Shown here piece after piece: positions 25,843 through 32,348 of a stretch of DNA of 32,348 nt. The DNA lies in the NCBI GenBank assembly GCA_938017795.1, contig CALIJZ010000019.1:1-32348 (forward strand), written 5' to 3'. Position 1 is the stretch's first letter. Every line of letters begins with the position of its first letter. The notes under the pieces are model-generated. The model was not told where the DNA came from. It saw only the letters and a list, made by a program, of their open reading frames with translations, and searched no databases. A program made the translations under genes and the position numbers. The stretch comes from an uncultured Bacteriovoracaceae bacterium (GTDB lineage: Bacteria; Bdellovibrionota; Bacteriovoracia; Bacteriovoracales; Bacteriovoracaceae).

Positions 25843-27103
25843 CTGTATCCATATTGTGAAGATTATTTCTAACACTAGCTAAGAATTTACCACCAAGTTC
25901 ACCATCAACTAATCGATGATCATAAGAATGAGTTAAGAACATCATTGACCTAATTCCAATAGAATCATCAGGCATAACAGCTACACGTTTTTTAATTACT
26001 CCTGCTGCCATAATACCAACTTGTGGTTGTAGAATAATAGGAGTTGCTAGAACAGTTCCAAAACTTCCAACATTACTAAAAGTAAATGTTCCACCTTGTA
26101 GCTCTTCAAGCTTTAATTTTTTTGCTCTCGCTCTTGTTGCAAGATCTTGAAGTGCCCTACAAATACCTAGCATATTTAGTGATTCCGCATTTTTTATCAC
26201 TGGTACAATTAATCCATTTCCGGGAACGGCTACAGCACAACCAAGATTAATATCTTTCTTTAATACTATATTATTTCCATCAACTGATGCATTTACATAT
26301 GGATGCTCTTGAAGGGCATCTATGATCGCCTTCATAATAAATGGAGTATATGTTAGCTTAAAGCCCTCTTGCTTCTGAAATTGGTGTTTAAAACCTTCTC
26401 TGAACTTCACAAGATGAGTCATATCAACTTCATCTACAGAGTTAACGTGTGGAGAAGTTAACTTAGAGGCCACCATATTTTGAGCAATCATTTTTCTCAT
26501 ATTATCCATAGGGATAATCTCAACTCTCTCTCCAGGCCTAAACGCAGGTGTTGTAACTGATGGAGTTGGTCTTGAAGAAGATCCTCCTGATGATTTACCA
26601 CCAGATTTTAAGAACTTTTCAAAGTCAGACTTATTAAATCTTCCTCCAGCTCCTGATCCTTCTAAATGATCAAGATCTACAAGATTGATTCCATTTTCTT
26701 TGGCCATTTTTCTAACCAAAGGAGTGTAGAACTTATTGGATTTACCTGAATTACTACTAGCTTGAGGAGCAGCGGATTTTTTCTCAGCCGCTGCTGGAGC
26801 TGCTTTAGCAGATGAAGCTTCTTCTTTTTTGCTTGGAGCAGCTGTATCAAGAGCTGCACTATCATCATCTTCAATAAGAGCAATAACCTTTCCAACATCA
26901 ATCGTCTCACCTTCTTCAAATAATAGACTTGCTATTCTTCCAGAAAATGGTGATGGAATTTCTGATTCAACTTTATCAGTTGAGATCTCAAGAATGATTT
27001 CATCAATCTCAACCTTATCACCAGCTGCTTTATTCCACTTTGTAATTGTACCCGTAGTGATTGACTCACCCATTTGAGGCATAATTAATTCTTGCTTTGC
27101 CAT
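25829..27103 (-). CDS. 2-oxo-acid dehydrogenase E2 component (dihydrolipoamide acyltransferase)
   Basis: The 424-residue E2 has one lipoyl domain (1-80) with the lipoylated Lys44 in EISTDKVESEIP, an Ala/Ser/Lys linker, a peripheral-subunit-binding domain (about 124-165: FYTPLVRKMAKENGINLVDL), a second linker, and the catalytic acyltransferase domain with the active-site SYDHRLVDG (His396, Asp400). It transfers acyl groups from lipoate to CoA and binds E3, which is encoded just upstream. The sequence fits SucB/OdhB-like or branched-chain E2 equally well, and E1 is absent from the window, so the substrate is not settled. AGGAGAT precedes the ATG. Confidence 0.92.
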   Translation of the reverse strand: MAKQELIMPQMGESITTGTITKWNKAAGDKVEIDEIILEISTDKVESEIPSPFSGRIASLLFEEGETIDVGKVIALIEDDDSAALDTAAPSKKEEASSAKAAPAAAEKKSAAPQASSNSGKSNKFYTPLVRKMAKENGINLVDLDHLEGSGAGGRFNKSDFEKFLKSGGKSSGGSSSRPTPSVTTPAFRPGERVEIIPMDNMRKMIAQNMVASKLTSPHVNSVDEVDMTHLVKFREGFKHQFQKQEGFKLTYTPFIMKAIIDALQEHPYVNASVDGNNIVLKKDINLGCAVAVPGNGLIVPVIKNAESLNMLGICRALQDLATRARAKKLKLEELQGGTFTFSNVGSFGTVLATPIILQPQVGIMAAGVIKKRVAVMPDDSIGIRSMMFLTHSYDHRLVDGELGGKFLASVRNNLHNMDTDEMF

Positions 27104-27127
27104 ATCTTTATCTCCTAATTCAAATTC

Positions 27128-28489
27128 TTAAAAATTTATTGATCTTTTCTTTGCTGCCATCATTGCTTCAGATAACCATTCACCAAGAGTTGGGTGAGGG
27201 TGAACTGTTGCAAAGATCTCTTCATCTACGCCTTCCATTTGTCTAAAAAGCGTATACTCATGAATTAATTCAGTTGCATGTGTTCCAACAATATGAGCAC
27301 CTAATAATTCTCCATACTCACCAGTTAAAACTTTAACAAAACCATCAGTTTCATTGGAGGCAATTGCTTTCCCGTTTGCACTAAATGGCATTTTACCTAC
27401 TGAGTATTTCATTTTCTTTTCTTTCAAGGCCCGCTCAGTATAACCAACTGAAGCAACCTGAGGCTGACAATAAGTACAACCTGGAATATTCATTTTATCT
27501 ATTGGATGTGGATGAAGTCCTGCAATTTTTTCTGCAGCAACAATTCCTTCATGACTTGCAGCATGAGCTAGAAGTGGTGGCCCACTAACATCCCCTATTG
27601 CATAGACACCCTTTATATTTGTTTCATAATTCTCATCAACTGAAATAAAGCCTTTTTCGGTTTTAATTTTTAGTTTCTCTAAACCAATATTTTCAATTCT
27701 CCCTGTCATCCCAACAGCGATTAAACCTAGGTCAAACTTATGCTTCTTTCCATCACATTCAATCGTCACACCTTTAGAATCACTTTTTGCACTAACTTTC
27801 TTTGCTCCAAGGTGAAGTTTTATTCCATATTTCTTATAAGCTTTCTCAATCTCTTTTGAACAATCTTCATCTTCAATTGGAAGGAGATGTTTTTGTAATT
27901 CAAATATATGAACTTCAACTCCAAAGGCATTCCAAAAATAGGCAAACTCAACCCCAATTGCTCCGGCTCCAATTATTCCAACTGACTTTGGCATTTTTTC
28001 TAACTTAATCGCCTCCCAAGCACCGATAAGTTTTTTCCCATCATGCTCTAGGCCTGGAAAAGTTCTATACTTTGCTCCAGTAGCGATAATAATATTTTTA
28101 CCTTTAACTTTTTTAGATCCAACTTTGATTGTAGATTTATCTACTAGCTCACCAACGCCTTTTATAACGTCAATTTTATTTTTCTTCATAAGATACTCAA
28201 CACCACCAGAGATCTTATCAGAAATCTTCTTGGCCCTCTTGATAGCTTGAGATCCATTAAGTTTATTAACTTTCACATCAATACCAAGGTCTTTAAATGT
28301 TTCAAGTTCATGAACACTGTGAGCGGACTTTAAAACTGCTTTAGTAGGAATACATCCACGGTTTAAGCAGACACCACCTAATTTATCCTCTTCAATGATC
28401 GCAACCTTCTTACCGAGTTGAGAGGCCCTAATTGCGGCAACATATCCACCTGGACCAGATCCTAAGACAACAACATCGTAATTACTCAT
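27128..28489 (-). CDS. lpdA: Dihydrolipoyl dehydrogenase (E3)
   Basis: The 453-residue flavoprotein reoxidises dihydrolipoamide for 2-oxo-acid dehydrogenase complexes. It shows the FAD-binding GSGPGGYVAA (10-19), the redox disulfide GGVCLNRGCIPTK (Cys41, Cys46), the NAD site VGIIGAGAIGVEFA, the second FAD motif VYAIGDVSG, and the C-terminal HPHPTLGEW with the catalytic His/Glu pair. Length is slightly below the usual 465-475 but no motif is missing. It is the first gene of the minus-strand operon, followed 24 bases later by its E2 partner, with AAGGA before the ATG. The promoter should lie in the 131-base divergent spacer to 28620. Confidence 0.96.
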   Translation of the reverse strand: MSNYDVVVLGSGPGGYVAAIRASQLGKKVAIIEEDKLGGVCLNRGCIPTKAVLKSAHSVHELETFKDLGIDVKVNKLNGSQAIKRAKKISDKISGGVEYLMKKNKIDVIKGVGELVDKSTIKVGSKKVKGKNIIIATGAKYRTFPGLEHDGKKLIGAWEAIKLEKMPKSVGIIGAGAIGVEFAYFWNAFGVEVHIFELQKHLLPIEDEDCSKEIEKAYKKYGIKLHLGAKKVSAKSDSKGVTIECDGKKHKFDLGLIAVGMTGRIENIGLEKLKIKTEKGFISVDENYETNIKGVYAIGDVSGPPLLAHAASHEGIVAAEKIAGLHPHPIDKMNIPGCTYCQPQVASVGYTERALKEKKMKYSVGKMPFSANGKAIASNETDGFVKVLTGEYGELLGAHIVGTHATELIHEYTLFRQMEGVDEEIFATVHPHPTLGEWLSEAMMAAKKRSINF

Positions 28490-28609
28490 AGATAATTCCT
28501 TAAAAAATCAACACTTTGCTTTACTAAAAGTGGGCTTATGAACTAAGTTTCTTTGAGCGTAAAGATAACATAATTTTTGAGTTTTAACACGACTTGCAAT
28601 AAATAACGC

Positions 28610-28623
28610 GGAGAATTATTATT
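28610..28623 (+). promoter_or_regulatory. Ribosome site and ATT initiation codon of the exonuclease gene
   Basis: GGAG (28610-28613) lies seven bases before an ATT codon at 28621 (and four before another ATT at 28618). The frame has a TAA at 28600-28602 and no ATG, GTG, TTG or CTG until 28750, which is already inside the conserved nuclease domain. Initiation at ATT is therefore the simplest reading. Confidence 0.65.
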
Positions 28624-29514
28624 CAGCAAACAATCGACATTAAATCATACCTTCCAGATTTTAACTTAGATTTATTTATTAAAAAATTAGCTCCAGCTTT
28701 TAAAGAATCTTTAGTAATTTTTGATGTAGAAACTAGCGGTTTATCACCAATGATTAATGAGATTATTGAATTTGGAGCAATAAAAATTAACTTTAAAACT
28801 GGTGAAGTAACTAAGTTTGAAAGCTTGTTAAAAAACTCAACTCCTTTAAGTGAAAAAAACATAAGCATTCATGGGATAACTAATGAAGCTCTCTTAGATG
28901 CTCCTGAGCAATTAAGTACTGTGAATCAATTCTTTGAGTATATAAAAGACTCTAGTCTTGTTGCTTATAATGCTCAATTTGATCTAGGTTTCCTGATCAC
29001 TGAGATCTGGAAATATAAACTAGAGCCAAGTTTAGAAAAAGTCATTGATGCTCTCTATATGGCAAGAGCAAGCTATAAACTAGTACAAGAGAGGCCAGAG
29101 AACTATCGCCTTGATAGCTTTAAGGCATTTCATCAATTGAACTTTGATAGTCACAGGGCATTTGCTGATTCTATTGTATGTTTAAAAGTCTTTTATGAAT
29201 GTATGGAGATTCTTAAATGGGATTCAAAATCAATCGCAAGATTTGTGATCTATAATTTCAAAGACCCAGCAGCAACTGGCAACCTTTTAAATGATGACTC
29301 AGAGAAAATGAAGAAATTGAAGGTTGCAATTTCAGAGGGCAAGCACATTAATATTAATTATAAAGGTGGCTCTAAAGGCAGTGCTCCAAGGCCTATACAA
29401 CCCATAGCTTTACTTCCAATGCCAAATTGCGTGAATTTATATGCAAAATGTTTAAAAGATGAGCAATTTAAGCTATTCAATACTAAAAGAATTAAAAAGG
29501 TAACAGATGTTTAA
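28621..29514 (+). CDS. DEDDh 3'-5' exonuclease (DnaQ-like) with WYL-like C-terminal domain, non-canonical start
   Basis: Read from ATT at 28621 the product has 297 residues. Exo I is FDVETSGLS (Asp35, Glu37), Exo II is YNAQFDLGF (Asp121), Exo III is SHRAFADS (His178, Asp183): a complete DEDDh set. Starting at the first ATG (28750, residue 44) would delete the essential Exo I acids while keeping the rest, so the upstream sequence must be coding. Residues about 233-297 resemble a WYL domain (INYKGG, IQPIALLP, NLYAKC, FKLFNTKRIKKV), a fold that often binds single-stranded nucleic acid or ligands. It probably acts in DNA repair or proofreading. It overlaps the next gene by 8 bases. Confidence 0.85.
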   Translation: MQQTIDIKSYLPDFNLDLFIKKLAPAFKESLVIFDVETSGLSPMINEIIEFGAIKINFKTGEVTKFESLLKNSTPLSEKNISIHGITNEALLDAPEQLSTVNQFFEYIKDSSLVAYNAQFDLGFLITEIWKYKLEPSLEKVIDALYMARASYKLVQERPENYRLDSFKAFHQLNFDSHRAFADSIVCLKVFYECMEILKWDSKSIARFVIYNFKDPAATGNLLNDDSEKMKKLKVAISEGKHININYKGGSKGSAPRPIQPIALLPMPNCVNLYAKCLKDEQFKLFNTKRIKKVTDV

Positions 29515-29719
29515 AAGATCAGTTCAAGTATTTATAGTCCTGACTCATTTAATATTACTAGCATGGATAATTTATATCTTATCTTACGGTGGTGGACTTT
29601 CTATGAATTCGCTTGTTTTACATTTTACAGGGATAGGTCTTTTAGGAATCTTTAGTATTATTGGTACGGCAAAAATTGAAATGTTCTTTTTTAGAAAATC
29701 TGTCAGAAAGAAAAAATGA
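29507..29719 (+). CDS. Small two-helix membrane protein, unknown function
   Basis: The 70-residue product has two membrane helices (about residues 8-27 and 36-56) and a basic C-terminus (FFRKSVRKKK), giving both termini in the cytoplasm. The start overlaps the exonuclease by 8 bases with AAAAGG at proper spacing, and the stop overlaps the EpmB-like gene by 4 bases (ATGA), so this gene is embedded in a coupled operon and is likely real. I recognise no family. Confidence 0.75.
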   Translation: MFKRSVQVFIVLTHLILLAWIIYILSYGGGLSMNSLVLHFTGIGLLGIFSIIGTAKIEMFFFRKSVRKKK

Positions 29720-30681
29720 AACCTTGGCAGGTACAATTACAAAATAGTTATAAATCACTAACTCAAGTAATACTTGATTATCCTCACCTAAAAAACAAGC
29801 TAAACCCTTTATTAGAAGTAGAAAAAAAATATCCAATATTTATACCTAAGAGGATAATGAATAGAATCTCAAAAGATATAAATGGTAAACTCGCAAAACA
29901 GTTCCTACCTCAATTAGATGAGTTAAGTCCAAACGGCTTGTATGACCCTATTGGGGATCTAAAAAACTCCCCGACTAATAGATTGGTTCATAGGTACGAA
30001 AATAGAGTTTTATTCTTCCCTACTAGTAAATGCCCTATTAATTGCAGGTATTGTTTTCGAAAAAATGAAATTTCATCTACTGATAAAATCTTTTCTAAAA
30101 ATGATCAGGCAATAGAATATTTACAAGATCATCCTTTAATTAATGAAATTATTTTTAGCGGAGGAGATCCTCTTATCCTTACTGATAATCAGCTTGATGC
30201 TCACCTTGAGAGCTTTGTTAAAGTTAAACATATAAAGCAAATTAGATTTCATACCAGGTTCCCTACAATCATTCCTGATCGCATCGATAATGACTTTCAA
30301 TTAATGTTATCGAAATACCTTGATAGATTTGAGATAATTTTTGTTATTCATACAAATTGTACTGAAGAGCTTGATGATGAGGTTAAGGCTTCTTTGAGTA
30401 AGCTATCAAAAAACTATACTACACTTTCTCAATCTGTAATTTTAAAAAATATTAATGATTCTAGTGAATCTTTTTATAACTTAAGTAAAGCTTTATTAGA
30501 GCTTAATATACGACCTTATTATGCTCACTTCCCAGATGATGTTTTAGGAGCACAACATTTTAAAATAAGTAAACACAAAGCTCATCAAATACATTCTGAT
30601 CTTCGACAAAAAATCTCAGGTCATTCCCTACCTGTTTTCATCTTTGAAAATAATTCAAATACTTCCAAAGAGTATGTTTAA
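29716..30681 (+). CDS. epmB: EpmB-like lysine 2,3-aminomutase (radical SAM)
   Basis: The 321-residue product has the radical SAM cluster motif in KCPINCRYCFRKNE (Cys106, Cys110, Cys113), preceded by HRYENRVLFFPT as in the KamA/EpmB group, and the SAM-site FSGGDPL. It lacks the extra C-terminal extension of catabolic lysine aminomutases and matches EpmB in length. EpmB converts lysine to beta-lysine for attachment to elongation factor P. The terminal NTSKEYV lines up with the end of E. coli EpmB where the PLP lysine sits, suggesting Lys318 as that residue (from memory of the family). epmA and efp are not in the window. It is coupled by ATGA to the upstream gene. Confidence 0.88.
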   Translation: MKPWQVQLQNSYKSLTQVILDYPHLKNKLNPLLEVEKKYPIFIPKRIMNRISKDINGKLAKQFLPQLDELSPNGLYDPIGDLKNSPTNRLVHRYENRVLFFPTSKCPINCRYCFRKNEISSTDKIFSKNDQAIEYLQDHPLINEIIFSGGDPLILTDNQLDAHLESFVKVKHIKQIRFHTRFPTIIPDRIDNDFQLMLSKYLDRFEIIFVIHTNCTEELDDEVKASLSKLSKNYTTLSQSVILKNINDSSESFYNLSKALLELNIRPYYAHFPDDVLGAQHFKISKHKAHQIHSDLRQKISGHSLPVFIFENNSNTSKEYV

Positions 30682-30715
30682 TAAAAAACAAGAAGCAAAG
30701 GAATATGCGTCCTTA

Positions 30716-30744
30716 TTGACACTTAATACTTCTGCTCATACTTT
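30716..30744 (+). promoter_or_regulatory. Predicted promoter of the alpha/beta hydrolase gene
   Basis: A perfect -35 TTGACA (30716-30721) is followed 17 bases later by TACTTT (30739-30744), which runs into a consensus TATAAT (30744-30749) directly abutting the ATG at 30750. With the 17-base spacing the transcript would begin at or beside the ATG, and no Shine-Dalgarno sequence is present, so a leaderless mRNA is likely. Confidence 0.5.
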
Positions 30745-30749
30745 ATAAT

Positions 30750-31601
30750 ATGACTATCAGTAGAATCACTCATTTAAAAACTAATATTGCCTATGGTTTA
30801 TTTAATACCCCCATAAAAACTCCTCCCCTAAGTATGGAAGAGTTGAAATTAATGAGAGAGGCAACATTTAGCTTTAAGGCACTCAACCCTTCTACAATTA
30901 CAATTAATTCATTTCGAAACTATGTAGTTCATAGATTTGAAAATAACAAATCTGATAAAAGGGCCTTAGTGGTTCATGGGTGGTCTTCTAGATCTATTTA
31001 TATGGTTCGCTTTATTGAGGTACTCTTAGATCTTGGTTATGCAGTTTATGCTGTTGATCTACCGGCCCATGGGAATTCAAAAGGATTCCAGATATCTTGG
31101 AACGATTCAATTAAAACTGTGCTAGATGTTCAAAATATTTTTGGAAACTTTGATGTGGCCTTAGGTCACTCTCTTGGTGGAACAGCAATTTTAGGAGCAC
31201 TCTCTCTAGCTGATTATTTACCAGAATTTGAGAGCCATTTTACAACCAAAAAAATCGCTTTAATTTCATCTCCTACTAAAATGCAAACCATTGTAGATAA
31301 GTTTTCAAATTACTTAAATTTAACTATTGAGCAAAAAGATATTTTTTCAAAGAAAATAAAAGATATTACCAAGATTGATCTAGAAATGCTGGATGCTAAA
31401 AAACTACAAATTAAAAACCCTACTGATATTGAGTTCTTATGTGCTCACGGTACGGATGATAAAGTTATTCCTTTTAAAGACTCTGTCCACTTTTCAGAGC
31501 TTGAAAATGTTAAGCATGTTCCTATTGATGGTGAAGGTCACATTCATATTCTCCATAATGAGTTTGTTTTAGATGAGATTGGTGAATTCTTTAAATCATA
31601 A
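30750..31601 (+). CDS. Alpha/beta hydrolase
   Basis: The 283-residue product has the alpha/beta hydrolase landmarks: the oxyanion HGWSS (His76-Gly77), VDLPAHGNS in the next strand-turn, the nucleophile elbow GHSLGG with Ser141, an acid in GTDDKVIPF, and the catalytic His in GEGHIHIL near the C-terminus. There is no signal peptide, so the enzyme is cytoplasmic. The substrate cannot be predicted; esterase or lipase-like enzymes are typical of this group. It stands alone downstream of its own promoter and 80 bases before tRNA-Gly. Confidence 0.9.
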   Translation: MTISRITHLKTNIAYGLFNTPIKTPPLSMEELKLMREATFSFKALNPSTITINSFRNYVVHRFENNKSDKRALVVHGWSSRSIYMVRFIEVLLDLGYAVYAVDLPAHGNSKGFQISWNDSIKTVLDVQNIFGNFDVALGHSLGGTAILGALSLADYLPEFESHFTTKKIALISSPTKMQTIVDKFSNYLNLTIEQKDIFSKKIKDITKIDLEMLDAKKLQIKNPTDIEFLCAHGTDDKVIPFKDSVHFSELENVKHVPIDGEGHIHILHNEFVLDEIGEFFKS

Positions 31602-31632
31602 AGACCTGGAATATGCGAATTTATTTTACCCT

Positions 31633-31660
31633 TTAACTATTGAGATTTAAGCAATATATT
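31633..31660 (+). promoter_or_regulatory. Predicted promoter of tRNA-Gly
   Basis: TTAACT (31633-31638), a 16-base spacer and TATATT (31655-31660) would start transcription near 31667, about 15 bases upstream of the mature tRNA. The -10 matches consensus at 5/6 and the -35 at 4/6. Confidence 0.4.
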
Positions 31661-31681
31661 AGGTTATCTAAAAAACACTTT

Positions 31682-31757
31682 GCGGGTGTAGCTCAGTTGA
31701 TAGAGCGTCTGCTTGCCATGCAGAAGGTCGTGGGTTTGAGCCCCATCACCCGCTCCA
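31682..31757 (+). tRNA. tRNA-Gly (anticodon GCC)
   Basis: A complete 76-base cloverleaf. The acceptor stem GCGGGTG pairs with CACCCGC, the D arm is GCTC/GAGC, the anticodon stem TCTGC/GCAGA encloses TTGCCAT with anticodon GCC, the T stem is GTGGG/CCCAT (one G-T) around TTTGAGC, the discriminator is T and CCA is encoded. Its 3' end faces an integrase gene, marking it as a probable attachment site. Confidence 0.97.
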
Positions 31758-31836
31758 CTAAAAAGCTAATAAATACAACAACTTAACTCTTCAACATTAA
31801 ACTATGTAACAAATAATTTTTTATAATTTTTAGAAA

Positions 31837-31857
31837 GTGTGCACAAAATGTGCACAC
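31837..31857. promoter_or_regulatory. Dyad site 1 downstream of the integrase (also a possible terminator)
   Basis: GTGTGCAC-AAAAT-GTGCACAC is a perfect 8-base-arm inverted repeat. It contains TGTGCA-N7-TGCACA (31838-31856), the same pattern as a second site 52 bases away. Read on the minus strand it follows the integrase stop by 14 bases and is followed by TTTCTAAAAATT, so it could also act as a weak terminator. Confidence 0.65.
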
Positions 31858-31871
31858 AAAATTGTTTTTTC

Positions 31872-32348
31872 TTAGAACTCTCCAAGGCTTGTGCACACAT
31901 TTTGCACATCTTTTGAAGAAACATGTATGTATCTTAAGGTGGTTTTTATATTCTTATGACCAGCAATTTTCTGTACTTTTACAATATTAATATCTTTTAA
32001 AATCATCAAAGTTATAGCCGTATGTCTAAGATCATGAAACCTAATTTTAGGAACATTGGCATGTAATAAATCATAATTGAATACCCTACTTGTAAAGTTA
32101 TCATGATTTATCGCTGTCCCTACGGATGTTTGGAATAATAATTCAGTCGTTTTTAAGCCAACTTTTTTTATATATTTCAACAAAGCTTCTTCTAGCTCCA
32201 TACTAATAGGGACAAACCTAGCGTCTTTACCTTTTGTCGGGATAAAGCCAGCTTTATCTTTTTCCCTTTGTCGTGAAATATGAAAACCTTTTAAATCGAC
32301 ATTCAAGTCTTTGACTCGAAGGGCCCAAAGTTCCCTTCCTCGAATAGC
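31872..32348 (-). CDS. Tyrosine integrase of an integrative element, N-terminus outside the window
   Basis: The frame is open from the right edge to the TAA at 31872-31874 and gives the last 158 residues. The catalytic set is visible: Arg in AIRGRELWALRVKDLN (right at the edge, ahead of the first internal TTG), a lysine in PTKGKDARFVPIS, His and Arg in FHDLRHTAITL, His in IAGHKNIKTTLRY and the nucleophile Tyr three residues after KTT. It reads toward the 3' end of tRNA-Gly, 114 bases away, the usual arrangement for a tRNA-targeting prophage or genomic island. It is unlike the Xer-type recombinase at 14878. The rest of the element lies to the right. Confidence 0.88.
   Translation of the reverse strand, partial: AIRGRELWALRVKDLNVDLKGFHISRQREKDKAGFIPTKGKDARFVPISMELEEALLKYIKKVGLKTTELLFQTSVGTAINHDNFTSRVFNYDLLHANVPKIRFHDLRHTAITLMILKDINIVKVQKIAGHKNIKTTLRYIHVSSKDVQNVCTSLGEF
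31890..31908. promoter_or_regulatory. Dyad site 2 inside the integrase 3' coding end
   Basis: TGTGCA-N7-TGCACA repeats the core of the site at 31838-31856 with exactly the same arm and spacer lengths. It lies within codons for DVQNVCTS near the integrase C-terminus. The starts of the two sites are 52 bases apart, close to five helical turns. Confidence 0.6.

Noticed and set aside
28750..28752. ATG at 28750 as the exonuclease start
   Set aside because: It would remove the Exo I motif with two of the four acidic catalytic residues, which is plainly encoded just upstream in frame.

Overview
The window is AT-rich and densely packed Gram-negative chromosomal DNA. Its contents (an AgmX/PglI-type energy-transducer protein, many lipoproteins and secreted proteins, a LemA/TPM cluster, a type-2-like isoleucyl-tRNA synthetase, a 2-oxo-acid dehydrogenase E2/E3 pair) best fit the Bdellovibrionota / former Deltaproteobacteria, perhaps a Bacteriovorax- or Halobacteriovorax-like predator. 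This placement is inferred from gene content only.

Layout. 1-4228 (+): the 3' part of an AgmX-like gene carrying an 18-bp tandem repeat, a small gene and two paralogous secreted proteins, closed by a very strong hairpin. 4298-5648 (-): a lipoprotein and a small secreted protein. 5725-7677 (+): a lemA-TPM-TPM operon. 7682-12387: two lipoprotein metallopeptidases, transcribed divergently and separated by a 326-bp spacer. 12384-14830 (-): an LtaS-like membrane phosphatase/sulfatase-fold enzyme and lspA. 14878-15864 (+): a Xer-type recombinase. 15874-16050 (-): a short tatA. 16145-22302 (+): ileS, two unknown secreted or anchored proteins and a HerA/DUF853 ATPase. 22396-22899 (+): a secreted protein. 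22922-28489 (-): an overlapping operon of lpd, an E2 acyltransferase, a LamG-like lipoprotein, an ABC1-family kinase and an ICMT-like methyltransferase. 28621-30681 (+): a DEDDh exonuclease fused to a WYL-like tail, a two-helix membrane protein and an EpmB-like radical SAM enzyme. 30750-31601 (+): an alpha/beta hydrolase. 31682-31757: tRNA-Gly(GCC), followed by the 3' end of a tyrosine integrase pointing at it, so a probable integrative element begins here and continues to the right.

Most of the window is housekeeping or envelope biology. The strongest anomalies are the exonuclease gene, whose catalytic first motif lies upstream of every ATG/GTG/TTG/CTG in frame and which seems to start at ATT; the two matching dyads spaced 52 bp apart across the integrase stop codon; the higher-order structure of the 18-bp repeat; and back-to-back -10 boxes that suggest leaderless transcription of the Xer gene. 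I saw no CRISPR array, insertion sequence or obvious defence island.
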